DNA from: Gemmatimonadota bacterium
Lineage (GTDB): Bacteria > Gemmatimonadota > Gemmatimonadetes > Gemmatimonadales > GWC2-71-9
Length of the DNA: 63,986 bases
Assembly (NCBI GenBank): GCA_003220935.1
Contig: QHTT01000076.1
Location: 1 to 63,986 of the forward strand
Reading direction: 5' to 3'
Part shown: piece after piece, positions 15,566 through 25,708 of the stretch
Numbering within the stretch: the stretch's first letter is position 1
Layout: every line of letters starts with the position of its first letter
Program-made: the position numbers and the translations under genes
The notes under the pieces: generated by a model
Database searches by the model: none
Told to the model about the DNA's origin: nothing
Seen by the model: the letters and a program-made list of their open reading frames with translations, nothing else

Positions 15566-17924
15566 CCCGTCGCCGCCCCCCTCGCCCCCCCCTCAGGGCC
15601 ACGGGCAGCAGGGCGATCGCCGCGAGGAGCGCCAGCGACATGAGCGAGATCGCCTTGCCGGTCTCGTAGTCGGGCGAGCGGAAGCTGAGCGCGACCTGCT
15701 TCGCGCCCGCAGGCACCGGCACGGTGATGAACGCGTAGTCGCCCCGCAGCACCGGCGCCGCAGCCCCGTCGACCGTGGCGTGCCAATCGGGATACCAGTT
15801 CTCCGAGACCAGCACGTAGCTCGGCTGTGGCGGCGCTGGGTCGAGCGCGATCGTCATGCGGCCGGGTTCCCACGCGGTCACCGCGGCCCGCGACGGACTC
15901 GGTGGGGGCATCTCGCGGATCGGGGCCGGCGCGACCGGCTGATCCGGGGTGAACAGCACCACCCTGCTGTAATCGATGCGCGGATCGACGAGCGTCGGGA
16001 CGACGACGGCCGAGTCTGTCGCCTTGAACGCCCCGGGGACGACTCGGGCGTACGGCGCCGGATCGATCCGCTCGAACAGGTTCGCCCGCACGCCTGCCGA
16101 CGTGGGTACAGAGTCGAGGATCCGCTTGTAGCCCGGGATGCTGTCGGCGTTACGGGCGCCGCTCGGGGCGATGACGTAGCGCACGGAGAGCAGGCCCCAG
16201 AGCTGGACGAACCGGAGGTTCTCGAAGCCGTTCTCCGCGCCGAGCAGCTCGTCGTAATAGCGCAGCTCGTTGCCGTGATGGCCGAGCATCTGGGGGATGT
16301 CGAAGGCCATCAACGGAACGCCATAGTAGCGTGGTGGATACACGCCGAGGTCCAGCGCGCGGTACGGCAACGGGGTGCTCTTGATTCGATCGGTCACCGC
16401 ATCCGGACGAAACAGGTCTGCGCGGGGGTTCGGCGAGTACACCCAGAAATGACGGGCGTTGAGCCAGAGATCACAGCCCACCACGAGTGGGAGCGTCACG
16501 GCGAAGAGGCGTGGCGTCAGTCGCTCGTCGCGCGCGGCGAGCGCGAGCCCGGCCGTGATGGCGAGCGCGACGGCGCCTCCAAACGCCCCCCACTGGATCA
16601 TCGCCTCATCGGCGCGGGCTGCAGCGATCGTCTGCAGGCCCGTGGCGGCCTGGACGGCGGCAGCCAGGGACTGGGCCATCGCACCGAACACGCCCGTCAC
16701 GGCGAGCAGCGCCACGATCCCTGCCGCGACGAGCCACGCGGTCAGGTGCGGCCGCCCCTCCTTGCGCTCCAGTCGCTCCGCTCCCATCCCGGCGAGCAAC
16801 GCCACCATCAACGCCACCACGAAGAACGCCATCCCCGGCGCCCGCGTTTTCTTTACGAGCGGCATCACCGCCCACCATACCCGGTAGAACGGAGTGCCCG
16901 CGCCCAGGCTGACCAGGAGGAACAACAGCCCGAGGCCACCGACCCAGACCACAAGGCGCCGCCGCTCTTTCGCCAGGGCACCGAGCGCGGCGAGCGCGAC
17001 GACCGGCAACCCGAGGTACTCCGAGTGCAGCTTGAGCCCGTTGGGCCCCCAGTACGTTTCGCGCGAGCCTGCGAAGTGCTTGAGCACGAACTCGGGGACG
17101 TGGCTCCAGGGGATGGCAAAGGAGGTCGACCCTGCGAACCCGTGGAAACCCTGCGCGCGCGGTGAAAACGGGATATAGTGGACAAAGGGCAGCACCTGGA
17201 TCGCCGCGAGGCCGAACCCGAGCAGCACCGCGCCGAGCGCAAACCCCAGGCGCTCCACGCGCCACGCCGCGGGGTCGCTCGGGACCTCCTCCAGCGTCAG
17301 GTAGAGAGCGAACAGCCCGGTGGCGATCAGCAGGTAGTACGCTACCTGGAAGTGACCGAGCAGGCTGAGCGCCACCGCGAGCGCGAGCAGCGGGTACCCC
17401 TCCCAGCGTTTGTCCCGCAGCGCGATCACGAGGGCCAGGAAGGCGAGCGGCAGCGCCGCGGACGCGAACAGCTTGCCGTCGTGCCCGGGCGACGGGTACG
17501 ACGCGATCAGGCCCGACAGCTCGTAGGCCAGCCCGCCGATCACCGCGCCGGTCCATGACACATGCAGTCGCCGCAGCAGCCAGTAGGTGAAGAGCCCGGC
17601 GAGGATGTAGTGCAAGACGAAGTTGAGGTTCACCACCGTCTCGACCGGGAGGACGAGACGCAGGAAGGATGTCGGGTAGAAGATGTCACCGTGCCCGGCG
17701 GCGACGAACGGCAGGCCCCCGAACAGCTCCGGATTCCACAGCGGCACGTGTCCCAGGCGGTGCCACCACTCGGCGCCCCACGCCCGGAAGGCGTAGCCCG
17801 CCGCGTACTGGTCGCTCCAGGGCGAGGCCAGCCATTTGCCCTGGAGCATAGGAAGCGACAGCAGCGCCACCCACAAGCTGAACAACCCGGTCGCGACGAG
17901 CGTCGGCCGCTTAGGTTCGTACAC
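15558..17924 (-). CDS. YfhO-family polytopic membrane protein
   Basis: About 788 residues from GTG at 17924 (VYEPKRPTLVATGLFSLW). There are ten or more hydrophobic helices in the first two thirds and two more near the C-terminus. Between them (about 490-740) is a soluble region with DPRIDYSRVVLF and YVLVSENWYPDWHATVDGAA, a YfhO hallmark. The family is GT-C-like and thought to decorate teichoic or lipid-linked glycans using polyprenol-phosphate sugars. The DPM-like gene next to it could supply the donor. A longer start at 17984 would run far into the upstream gene. Confidence 0.85.
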   Translation of the reverse strand: MYEPKRPTLVATGLFSLWVALLSLPMLQGKWLASPWSDQYAAGYAFRAWGAEWWHRLGHVPLWNPELFGGLPFVAAGHGDIFYPTSFLRLVLPVETVVNLNFVLHYILAGLFTYWLLRRLHVSWTGAVIGGLAYELSGLIASYPSPGHDGKLFASAALPLAFLALVIALRDKRWEGYPLLALAVALSLLGHFQVAYYLLIATGLFALYLTLEEVPSDPAAWRVERLGFALGAVLLGFGLAAIQVLPFVHYIPFSPRAQGFHGFAGSTSFAIPWSHVPEFVLKHFAGSRETYWGPNGLKLHSEYLGLPVVALAALGALAKERRRLVVWVGGLGLLFLLVSLGAGTPFYRVWWAVMPLVKKTRAPGMAFFVVALMVALLAGMGAERLERKEGRPHLTAWLVAAGIVALLAVTGVFGAMAQSLAAAVQAATGLQTIAAARADEAMIQWGAFGGAVALAITAGLALAARDERLTPRLFAVTLPLVVGCDLWLNARHFWVYSPNPRADLFRPDAVTDRIKSTPLPYRALDLGVYPPRYYGVPLMAFDIPQMLGHHGNELRYYDELLGAENGFENLRFVQLWGLLSVRYVIAPSGARNADSIPGYKRILDSVPTSAGVRANLFERIDPAPYARVVPGAFKATDSAVVVPTLVDPRIDYSRVVLFTPDQPVAPAPIREMPPPSPSRAAVTAWEPGRMTIALDPAPPQPSYVLVSENWYPDWHATVDGAAAPVLRGDYAFITVPVPAGAKQVALSFRSPDYETGKAISLMSLALLAAIALLPVALRGGRGGRRRDA

Positions 17925-18825
17925 CCACGTCCTCCTTGCTTCGCCCGGTGAAAAGCAGCACGGCGAGCGGTGCGGCCGCCTCACATAACGTCAGGAGTAC
18001 GCGCGAGCCCACGCTCAGGGCCACTGCCCCGCCGCTGCCGAGGGTCGGAGTGAGGAGCCCGATGAAGACGAGCTCCCGCACCCCCACGCCGCCGGGCGCG
18101 AACAGGGCGAGCAGGCCCAAAATGTAGCCCAGGGCGAACACCCCCGCGGCGGTCGTCAGCGGCAGCGTGCCCGGCAGCCCGAGCCCTCGGGCGAGCAGCC
18201 AGAACGCGAGGCCGTACGCGAGCCAGCCCGCAAGCATCAGAGCGGCGCTTTCGGCGACGGCCCAAGGGGGAAGCGGTTGGAACCCCTCGACCAAGCCGGC
18301 AAGGCCTGCGAGCCAGCGCGCGCCCCGTTCCCAAGCAAGGAAAGCGATTGTCGCCACGGCGACGGTGGCCGCGGTCGCCAACCGGAGCGGCGACTCAGCC
18401 CCAGGGGTCGTTGCGGCCACTACCGGGACGGCCGTCCCGAGAGCGACGGCCTGGATCGCGAACGCCGACGCGCCGGCTGCCCAAGCTGCCACCCCCGCCC
18501 GCTGCGCCAGGACCATGAGCCCCGCCACGCTCCACAGCTTGCCCGGCACGTAGCGTCCCAAGTTCACGAGCAGCCAGATCCGCGCGGCACGGCTGTATGG
18601 GAGGCGCTGGGCCCAGCCCGCGAGCACTCGACGCCATGACTCGATCTGCATCGCGTAGGCGGCGAATACCACCAACGTCGCAAGCGCGATCCAACCCGGC
18701 TTGAGCGCGAGCGCCACGTGGAGCGAGCGGAACTCGTCCCAGTTGTGGGCGATGGCGCGCCACACCAGCACGGCGACGACGCCCGCGACGGCGATCTGGA
18801 TGCTCCACCACAGCCACCTACGCAT
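17911..18825 (-). CDS. Flippase-like integral membrane protein (LPG synthase TM family)
   Basis: 304 residues with about eight transmembrane helices. The conserved LLVNLGRYVPGKLWSVAGL near residue 85 and FAPGGVGVRELVFIGLL near 250 are signatures of the UPF0104 / lysylphosphatidylglycerol-synthase transmembrane family. In glycan clusters such proteins are presumed lipid or glycolipid flippases. It overlaps both neighbours by a few bases. Confidence 0.85.
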   Translation of the reverse strand: MRRWLWWSIQIAVAGVVAVLVWRAIAHNWDEFRSLHVALALKPGWIALATLVVFAAYAMQIESWRRVLAGWAQRLPYSRAARIWLLVNLGRYVPGKLWSVAGLMVLAQRAGVAAWAAGASAFAIQAVALGTAVPVVAATTPGAESPLRLATAATVAVATIAFLAWERGARWLAGLAGLVEGFQPLPPWAVAESAALMLAGWLAYGLAFWLLARGLGLPGTLPLTTAAGVFALGYILGLLALFAPGGVGVRELVFIGLLTPTLGSGGAVALSVGSRVLLTLCEAAAPLAVLLFTGRSKEDVGVRT

Positions 18826-19990
18826 GACTCGGCCGGCGCTGCTGCGATACCGCCTGTCGGTACACGGCCTCGAACCGCTCCGCTACCGCGGCCGGCTCGA
18901 AACGCCGCCGCAGCGCGGCGCCCGCCTCCACCGCGAGCCGGCGGCGGGCCGGGTCGCGCGCCAGCTCGGCGATCGCCTCGGCCAAGTCGCGGGCGTCGGG
19001 CTGGACGAGCCGCCCGGCGCCGTTCGGGGGGACGATGTCGGTCACGCCGCCGCCGTCGCTCGTAGCCACGACTGGGATGCCCAGCATCAGGGCTTCCGCA
19101 GCGGCGAGACCGAGCCCTTCCCCGAGCGCCGGGAAGGCGAACACGTCGGCGTCCCCGAGAGCGTCGGGGATACGCGCGGGGGGCACCGCGCCCAGGAATC
19201 GGGTCTGATCGGCGATTCCCAACTCTGCGGCACGGCGTTCGAGCGCCGGCCGCTCCGGGCCGTCACCCACTACCGTGAGCGGTCGCCCGGCGCCGCGCGC
19301 GCGGAGCAGCGCCACGGCTTCGAGCAGCAGCACGATCCGCTTCTGCGGCGAGAGCCGGCCGACCGTGACGATGCCGCCGCCGCCCCGGCTGGTGCGCGTG
19401 AACGCCCGTGTGTCTGCCGGCATTGGCTGAACGACAATGCTCCGCTCGTCCAGTCCCGCGGCGCGTGCCACTCGCTCGGCCAGGAACGACGACACGGCGG
19501 TCACCGCGGCTGCGCCGCGCAGCACGCGGCGGGCGAGCAAGCGGGCGGGGAGCGAACGCTCGAGCAGCGCCACGTCGGTACCGTGTAGTGTCACGACGTA
19601 GGGGCGGCGGGCGAGCCAGGCGCTCACCCCGCCCGGAATCCACCAGTGCGCGTGCACGAGCTCGAGCTGCTCCTCCCGGCACAGCCGCGCGACGACGCGC
19701 GCCTGCCGGTAGACCAAGGAGGCGGCCAGCAGGAATCCGACTGGCGACTGCGCGGCGGCGACCATGGTGCCGCGGTAAGCGAGCGTTTCCCATTGCGCCG
19801 GAGCGTAGCGGACCCGGGTGACGAGCACGCGCTGGCGTACCTCCTTGCCCCCCTTCCCTGCATCGGCCGGAGCGACGACGTGCACGCCGTGGCCGCGCGC
19901 CGTGAGCGCGCGCACCAGCCGCTCGATGAATGCACCTGCCACGTCACCTTCCCGGCGAGGATAGGCGTGCGTCAGGCAAGCGACGTTCAA
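18818..19990 (-). CDS. Family 4 (GT-B) glycosyltransferase
   Basis: 390 residues. It opens MNVACLTHAYPRREGDVAGAF (donor/acceptor loop), has HAHWWIPGGVSAWLARR, and in the C-terminal domain GGIVTVGRLSPQKRIVLLLE, VVGDGPERPALERRA and FPALGEGLGLAAAEALMLGI with the E-x7-E motif. It transfers a nucleotide sugar in the cytoplasm; the substrate is not predictable. It lies between a flippase-like and a methyltransferase gene, overlapping each by 4-8 bases. Confidence 0.9.
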   Translation of the reverse strand: MNVACLTHAYPRREGDVAGAFIERLVRALTARGHGVHVVAPADAGKGGKEVRQRVLVTRVRYAPAQWETLAYRGTMVAAAQSPVGFLLAASLVYRQARVVARLCREEQLELVHAHWWIPGGVSAWLARRPYVVTLHGTDVALLERSLPARLLARRVLRGAAAVTAVSSFLAERVARAAGLDERSIVVQPMPADTRAFTRTSRGGGGIVTVGRLSPQKRIVLLLEAVALLRARGAGRPLTVVGDGPERPALERRAAELGIADQTRFLGAVPPARIPDALGDADVFAFPALGEGLGLAAAEALMLGIPVVATSDGGGVTDIVPPNGAGRLVQPDARDLAEAIAELARDPARRRLAVEAGAALRRRFEPAAVAERFEAVYRQAVSQQRRPSHA

Positions 19991-20601
19991 GTCTTGACGA
20001 ACCGGTAGACGATGGAGCGCGCCAGCAGGGCGAAGATGGGGATAGGCGGATGCAGGTACGTCCCGCCGGAGCGCTCGAGTCGGAAGCCGTTCATCTCACC
20101 GAGCCGCGTCATCGTCTGGCGGGTCCAGCCGTACATGTGCCCCTGGCGATCGGGAATCCGGAACAGGTTCCAGATGATTTCTTTGATGTGGTAGGGGTTC
20201 GGGACGGAGAGGATCAGCACGCCGCGCGGCTTCAACACCCGGTGAAATTCGGAGAGCGTCCCGAACGGGTTCGGGACATGCTCGAGCACCTCGATGCAGA
20301 ACACGAAGTCATAGGAGCCGTCCGGGAACGGGATCCCCTGCGAGATGTCCCGAATGAGCACGTCGGGGCCCGCGAACTCGGGCGCGATGTCTATGCCCTG
20401 ATAGGCGACGCCTGAGGGGAGAAACCGCTTGAGCCCCCCGTCCCGGGCGCCGATGTCGAGCACCGAAGCGCCCGAGGGGACGCGCGCGAGCGCCGCCGCC
20501 TTGCGGAACCGCATGCGTTCCTCGCCTTTGGAGCGCCAGGCGGTGCGGGCGCTGTAGAAGTCCCGCAGCTCGGGTGAGGCAGGAGTGATCCGGTCGACCA
20601 T
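19987..20601 (-). CDS. Class I SAM-dependent methyltransferase
   Basis: 204 residues from ATG at 20601 (MVDRITPASPELRDFYSART). Motif I is VLDIGARDGGLKRFLP; DFVFCIEVLEHVPNPFGTL and FHRVLKPRGVLILSVPNPYH follow, the pattern of the methyltransferase-11 family. Glycan-cluster members often methylate sugars or lipid carriers. An upstream start at 20667 adds an unlikely proline-rich leader. Confidence 0.85.
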   Translation of the reverse strand: MVDRITPASPELRDFYSARTAWRSKGEERMRFRKAAALARVPSGASVLDIGARDGGLKRFLPSGVAYQGIDIAPEFAGPDVLIRDISQGIPFPDGSYDFVFCIEVLEHVPNPFGTLSEFHRVLKPRGVLILSVPNPYHIKEIIWNLFRIPDRQGHMYGWTRQTMTRLGEMNGFRLERSGGTYLHPPIPIFALLARSIVYRFVKT

Positions 20602-20636
20602 GGCGCTGTCCTCGAGGGTGGGACCCGCAGAAACGC

Positions 20637-20663
20637 TCCGGGGGCCCTGCGGCGGCCCCCGGA
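20637..20663 (-). terminator. GC-rich hairpin downstream of the beta-propeller gene
   Basis: CCGGGGGCC (20638-20646) and GGCCCCCGG (20654-20662) pair perfectly around a 7-base loop. It lies just past the minus-strand stop at 20703. Only a short T-rich stretch follows, so termination strength is uncertain. Confidence 0.5.
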
Positions 20664-20702
20664 ACACTAATGTAGAACGCGACTTAGCGCGGCGCTACAG
20701 GC

Positions 20703-21905
20703 TCAGCGCAGGACGTCCACCCATCCGGCCTCATTCGGGACCACCACCAGCCCTTGGGCGGCATCTGCGACCGGCAACCGCGGCGCTCCGCCCGTCTCGA
20801 TGGTCTGGATGACGTGACGGCTGGCGCGGTCGACTACTTGGACCTTGCCGTCGAATGTGAGGGTCGCGTATACCCTGGTGCCGTCGGGCCCTAGGCCGAG
20901 CGCGAAGGGACCGCCGCTGAGCGCGATGGATCCTACAGAGCCCGTACTCAGCGTGATCACGTGGATAAGGGACAGGTAATCGTTGGCCACGTAGAGAGTC
21001 CCGTGGTCGGGTGACAACACCATCCCATTCGTGCGTCCCCCGAGCGTGAAGGTGCGCGTCACGGCGAGCGTGCGGGCGTCCGCTTCGAGCACGGACCCCC
21101 CTTCGCGCGTGGCGACGTACAACAGATTGCCTCCGGGGTGCACTACGAGGTGGTGCGACGTGGCGGGAAGCCCGAGCGAATCCGTGGACGCCCGACTGGC
21201 GAGGCTGAACCGGTAGAGGCGGTTGGCGTTCGTGGTCACGAACAACGCAGCGCCGTCGATCGAGAGCGCCACCGGCCCCGGGTCGCCCGTCGTCGGAATG
21301 ACGTCGGTCTGGGTGTTGGTGGAGACGTTGATGATGCCGACGTCTTGGGAGAACTGGTTCGAGACGTACGCGGTCGAGCCGCTCGCGTTGAACGTCACAC
21401 GCGATGGAACGGACCCGACGACGACCGATGCCGTGAACGCTCGTTCCGCGAGGTTCAGACGGGACACCAAGCCCACGTCAAGACGCGTCACATAGATCAC
21501 GCCGCTTGGAGAGATCTCGGCGTCGAAGGGCCTCCCGGACAACGGCAGCCGCTCGACGATGTTCGAGTCGCGGACGGTGACGTGCGCAAACGCCATGAAC
21601 GTGGCGAACTTCGCCGTGATGGTCGCCGCCCCGAGCGGACCCACGGAGGTTACGAGCCCCGTAGCGGAGACCTGGAGGACGAGGGGGTCGCTCGAGGTGA
21701 ACGACGGCTGGACTCCGGAGATCGGCTTACCGGCAGTATCGACGACGCTCGCCACCAGTTGCATGCTGTGGCGCTGAGGGATTGTCGTGTCGGACGGCGC
21801 GAGCTGGACGCCCGTAGGGATGACGATCTCAGTAGCGGTCTCGGTGCAGGCCCAAGCCACGGCGGCCACGCTGAATCCGATAGCGGAGACGAGGATCGCT
21901 TTCAT
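20703..21905 (-). CDS. Exported Big2-like plus YVTN beta-propeller protein, possible lipoprotein
   Basis: 400 residues from ATG at 21905, preceded by GGAGGT. The signal peptide MKAILVSAIGFSVAAVAWAC ends at a cysteine, so lipidation is possible, although AWAC is a weak lipobox. Residues 30-110 are a Big2-type Ig domain (VQLAPSDTTIPQRHSMQLVA). About 115-400 are repeated propeller blades such as STAYVSNQFSQDVGIINVS and GTLYVANDYLSLIHVITL. It is probably a surface or periplasmic protein; the ligand is unknown. Confidence 0.85.
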   Translation of the reverse strand: MKAILVSAIGFSVAAVAWACTETATEIVIPTGVQLAPSDTTIPQRHSMQLVASVVDTAGKPISGVQPSFTSSDPLVLQVSATGLVTSVGPLGAATITAKFATFMAFAHVTVRDSNIVERLPLSGRPFDAEISPSGVIYVTRLDVGLVSRLNLAERAFTASVVVGSVPSRVTFNASGSTAYVSNQFSQDVGIINVSTNTQTDVIPTTGDPGPVALSIDGAALFVTTNANRLYRFSLASRASTDSLGLPATSHHLVVHPGGNLLYVATREGGSVLEADARTLAVTRTFTLGGRTNGMVLSPDHGTLYVANDYLSLIHVITLSTGSVGSIALSGGPFALGLGPDGTRVYATLTFDGKVQVVDRASRHVIQTIETGGAPRLPVADAAQGLVVVPNEAGWVDVLR

Positions 21906-22038
21906 GGGACCTCCCGGCCGGTGTGGGAGCGACGCCTCGTCCCTGCCCGACTTTGTTGCGCACAGGCAGCAGTGGGCGTCGGCCGGTCCGGCCCGGTGCG
22001 TCAACGCTGCAAGAGGCGCACCGGCCATCGTCGCGAAC

Positions 22039-22998
22039 CTAACCTTCCGGCGTCCTCCGGAGCCGGTCCACCTCCCGCTGCAGTGCCCGCACCTCTTCAC
22101 GCATCCCCGCCACCATCTCCCCCACGAAGCCGAAGCCGAACAGGGCGATACCCGAGATCACAAGAATCATGATGAGGTCGAGGAGCGGTCGGAAACCCAC
22201 GTGTGCCGGCCCGAACCGAAACCACAGCGCGCCGAGGCCCACGACAGAGCCCAGGAGGAACAGCACCGCCCCCGCCACCCCGAAGAAGAGCATCGGCTTG
22301 CGGCCGAAGCGCAGCTGAAACCACACCGAGACCAGGTCGAGCACGCCTACCGGAATCCGGGCGATCCCGAACTTCGACTTCCCCGAGTGGCGCGCGTAGA
22401 GCGGCACCGGCCGCTCGGCGAGCCGGAACCCCTCGGCGGCCGCGATCACGACCATGTAGCGGTGCCACTCGGGCCGGCTCGGTACGTAGTCCATGACTTC
22501 CCGCCGATACGCCTTCACGGAGTTCAGGTCGGTCACGCGGACGCCGAACAGCCAGCGGCACAGCAAGTTGTACACCCATGAGACGAAGCGCTTCTCGTAA
22601 TGGCCTTGCTTAGTGCCAGTCACGAGGTCGGCCTCGTCCGCGATGATCGGCTGAACGAGCCCGGGGATGTCCGCAGGCCGATATTGCAAGTCCGCAGGAT
22701 AGAACACGAGAATCCGTCCCCGGGCAGCGTCCGTCCCGGACTTGAGCGCATCGGCGATGCCCCGCCCGCTGCGGTGGGTGACGACCCGGACGAAGGGATG
22801 CTTGGCGACGACCTCGTGCAGCACGTCGGCCGTGCCGTCGCGGCTGCCGTCGTCGATGACGACGATCTCGCAGGCGTAGGGGAGCGGCAACAGCGCCTCG
22901 CGCGCCTGGCGCACGAATTCGGAGAGGTTCCCGGCCTCGTCTTTCGCGGGCACGAGCACGCTCACCTCGGGCGCCACGGCCGGCGTGGCGAGGCTCAC
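22039..22998 (-). CDS. GT2 glycosyltransferase with C-terminal membrane helices
   Basis: 319 residues: a GtrB/DPM-like catalytic domain (VSVLVPAKDEAGNLSEFV, VIDDGSRDGTADVL, YPADLQYRPADIP in place of the usual DxD) followed by two transmembrane helices at about 230-300. These anchor polyprenol-phosphate glycosyltransferases in the membrane. The tail VRALQREVDRLRRTPEG is a short coiled coil. Overlaps rpoN by 4 bases. Confidence 0.88.
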   Translation of the reverse strand: MSLATPAVAPEVSVLVPAKDEAGNLSEFVRQAREALLPLPYACEIVVIDDGSRDGTADVLHEVVAKHPFVRVVTHRSGRGIADALKSGTDAARGRILVFYPADLQYRPADIPGLVQPIIADEADLVTGTKQGHYEKRFVSWVYNLLCRWLFGVRVTDLNSVKAYRREVMDYVPSRPEWHRYMVVIAAAEGFRLAERPVPLYARHSGKSKFGIARIPVGVLDLVSVWFQLRFGRKPMLFFGVAGAVLFLLGSVVGLGALWFRFGPAHVGFRPLLDLIMILVISGIALFGFGFVGEMVAGMREEVRALQREVDRLRRTPEG

Positions 22999-24455
22999 AG
23001 CCGCTTGCGCATGCGTGCCGGGAGGATGCCCAGCTGATCGCGGTACTTGGCGACGGTGCGGCGGGCGATCTTCACGCCGCGCTGCGCGAACATCTCGACG
23101 ATCTGCTGGTCGGTGAGCGGGTTCTTGGGGTCCTCGTCGTCGACCATCTTCTGGATCTGCGCCTTGATCGATCGGGCGCTGGCATCCTCGCCGGTGGTGG
23201 TGGAGAGGCCGCTCGAGAAGAAGAACTTGAGCGGCAACAGCCCGCGCGGCGTCTGCACGTACTTCTCGTTGGTCACGCGGCTCACGGTGCTCTCGTGCAT
23301 GTTGATGACGTCCGCCACCTCGCGCAGCGTGAGCGGCTTCAGGTACTCGACGCCCTTTTCGAAGAACTCACGCTGCCGGTCGACGATGAAGTTCATGACC
23401 TTGAGCATCGTCTGGCGGCGCTGCTCGATCGCCTGGATCATCCAGTGAGCGCTGTTCAGCCGTTGGTTGATGAAGTCCTTGTTCTCCCCCTGAAACTTCT
23501 TCTTGTCGCGCGCGATCTCCTGGTAGGTCTTGGAGATCCGCAGCCGGGGCAAGCCCGCGTCGTTCAGGAACACGTGGTACTTGCCGTCGATCTTCTCGAC
23601 CACGAGATCGGGGATGATGTACGCGTCGCTCGCGGCGGAGTACTGCAGCCCGGGCTTCGGGTCGAGCCGCGCCAGCTCGTCGGCCACGCGCTGCACCTCC
23701 GCCGCGTCGAGGCCGAACCGCTTGCCGAGGTCGCTCCAGCGGTGCGCCTTGAGGTCGTCGAACGCCTCCTTGACGAGGCGGTAGGCGAGGGTGTCGGTCT
23801 CGTTGCGTGCCTCGAGCTGGAGCAGCAGGCACTCGCGCAGGTCGCGGGCGCCGACGCCGGGAGGATCGAGCTTCTGAATGATCCGCAGCATCTCCTCGGC
23901 TTCGGCGAGCGTGAAGAGCTGCGGCTGGACGTCCTCCACGGCTTCGACCGCGTGCTCCTCGAGCAGCTGGTTCGCCCCGCGAACGATCTGCTCGAGCGTG
24001 GCGCCGAGGTAGCCGTCTTCCGCAATGTTGCCGATGAACTCCTCGGCCAGCAGCTGCTGGCGCGGGTTGAGATCGAGCAGCCGCATCTGGTCCCGGAGGT
24101 GGTCCGACAAGTCCTTGGTCTCGACCGGCACGGGCTCGACGTACTCCCGGGCCTCGCTCATGTCGCGCGGCGGCGTGCCCTGGTCGGAGCCGTCGTCCAA
24201 CAGGATGTCCTCCCAGTTCGGCTCGTCGTGGTCCTCGGTCTCCTTCTTCTCCTCCACGCCGTCCTGCGTGAGGGGCAGCTCGCTGTCTTCTTCAGGCTCG
24301 ATCAGCTCGAGGAACGGGTTGCCGAGCAGCTCCTGCTTCAGGTGCTGCTGCAGGTCTAGCAGCGGCATGTACAGCAGATCCATCGCCTGGTACAGGCGCG
24401 GATTGATGCGCAGGTCCTGGCGCAGCGCGGCGTGCTGGTGCAGGCCGGTCTTCAT
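22995..24455 (-). CDS. rpoN: RNA polymerase sigma-54 factor
   Basis: 486 residues in the standard order. Region I ([37 protein letters not shown]) binds enhancer-binding proteins. An acidic region II (about 55-110) follows, then the core-binding domain, the DNA-binding HTH ([20 protein letters not shown]) and the RpoN box ARRTVAKYR (464-472). It sits after lptB, a common arrangement. No sigma-54 activator is in the window, but an EIIA-CBS protein is. Confidence 0.97.
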   Translation of the reverse strand: MKTGLHQHAALRQDLRINPRLYQAMDLLYMPLLDLQQHLKQELLGNPFLELIEPEEDSELPLTQDGVEEKKETEDHDEPNWEDILLDDGSDQGTPPRDMSEAREYVEPVPVETKDLSDHLRDQMRLLDLNPRQQLLAEEFIGNIAEDGYLGATLEQIVRGANQLLEEHAVEAVEDVQPQLFTLAEAEEMLRIIQKLDPPGVGARDLRECLLLQLEARNETDTLAYRLVKEAFDDLKAHRWSDLGKRFGLDAAEVQRVADELARLDPKPGLQYSAASDAYIIPDLVVEKIDGKYHVFLNDAGLPRLRISKTYQEIARDKKKFQGENKDFINQRLNSAHWMIQAIEQRRQTMLKVMNFIVDRQREFFEKGVEYLKPLTLREVADVINMHESTVSRVTNEKYVQTPRGLLPLKFFFSSGLSTTTGEDASARSIKAQIQKMVDDEDPKNPLTDQQIVEMFAQRGVKIARRTVAKYRDQLGILPARMRKRL

Positions 24456-25708
24456 ACCGGGACCGTGAGCCGCGCCCGCAGGCGCGCAGTGAGGGTGGGG
24501 CCGAGGTAGAGGTTCGCAACACGGTCGTCGAACACCAGCTCGCGCACGGTGCCTGAGACCTGAACTTTGCCCTCGAACATGATGTAGGCGCGATCTACGA
24601 TGTCCAGCGTCTGCTCCACGTTGTGGTCCGTGATCAGCACGCCGATGCCGCGATGGCGCAGCCCCGCCACGATCGTTTGAATGTCGTGCACGGCGATCGG
24701 GTCCACCCCGGCGAACGGCTCGTCCAACAACATGAATTTAGGCTCGGTGACGAGCGCGCGCGTGATCTCGAGCCGGCGGCGCTCGCCGCCCGACAGCTGG
24801 TAGCCCTTTTGGCGCCGCAGGTGCCGGATGGCGAGCTAGTCGAGCAGGTGATCGAGGCACTGCCCCCGCTCCGCGTCGTCGAGCGGCAACGTCTCGAGGA
24901 TCGCCCGGACGTTGTCCTCCACGGTGAGCTTGCGGAACACCGACGGCTCCTGGGCGAGATAGCCGATCCCCGCCCGGGCGCGCTGGTACATCGGCTCGGC
25001 GGTGACGTCGCGCCCGTCGAACGCAATGCGGCCGCGGTCGGGCCGGATCAGCCCGGTGATCATGTAGAACGTGGTGGTCTTCCCTGCCCCGTTGGGGCCG
25101 AGCAGGCCCACGATCTCGCCCTGCTCGAGTCGCACGCTCACGTCGTTCACCACGCGGCGGCCCTTGTAGCTCTTCGCCAGCCCGGTCGCTTCGAGCAGGC
25201 TCCCGCCGGCGACGCGCGGGTAGGCGCCACTGGGCGACTCAGCCCGGGCGAGCGCCCGCTCGGCTGCGTCGAGCAGCTGGTCGGCGGCGCCGGGCACCAC
25301 CTGAAGCTCTTCCCACGCTTCCCGCGTGAATGCGACCAGGGCGTCGTCAGCGAGCAGGCCGTTGGGGTACCTCACCACCTGCGCCACGACGAGCCGCGGC
25401 AGCACCGAGGTGCGGAGACTGGTGCGGAACTCTTCCACCGAGAGGCCACCCAGCTCTGGGAGGTTCGCGCTGCGCGCGTGAATCCGCAGCTTCAGGAACT
25501 CCTCGCGATAGGCGATCGCCAGCTCGCCGAACGTGGTGCGCCCCTGCCCGTCCGCCACGCGGGCGAGCGCCGCCGCGGCGAGCGGCAGTGAGGAGTCCCG
25601 CTGTGCCAGCAGGTCTGGGATCCGCTGTGAGATGACAAGGGGCGCCGGTGCCACCGGGGGCCCGGTGGGGACGGGGGGCACAGGCGGGACGGCAGGGGGC
25701 GTGGTCAT
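24452..25708 (-). pseudogene. lptB: LPS-export ATPase LptB with N-terminal extension, interrupted by an in-frame TAG
   Basis: The frame from ATG 25708 runs to a TAG at 24836-24838 and continues in the same phase to 24452. Before it are Walker A GPNGAGKTTTFYMITGLI and GIGYLAQEPSVFRKLTVEDN. After it are the signature [17 protein letters not shown], Walker [14 protein letters not shown] and the switch [12 protein letters not shown]. The context HLLD-stop-LAIRHL suggests Glu (GAG) changed to TAG. About 165 residues precede the ABC domain (residues 1-165), rich in helices and unlike normal LptB, which is about 240 residues. The ATG overlaps the lptA stop by 4 bases, supporting the long start. A sequencing error is possible. 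Confidence 0.85.

Noticed and set aside
15534..17165. 543-codon plus-strand frame opposite the YfhO-like gene
   Set aside because: The opposite strand has a clear membrane-protein pattern; this frame is a shadow from high GC at third codon positions.
24836..24838. Pyrrolysine or programmed read-through at the lptB TAG
   Set aside because: Nothing local supports recoding, and a single GAG-to-TAG change explains the context more simply.
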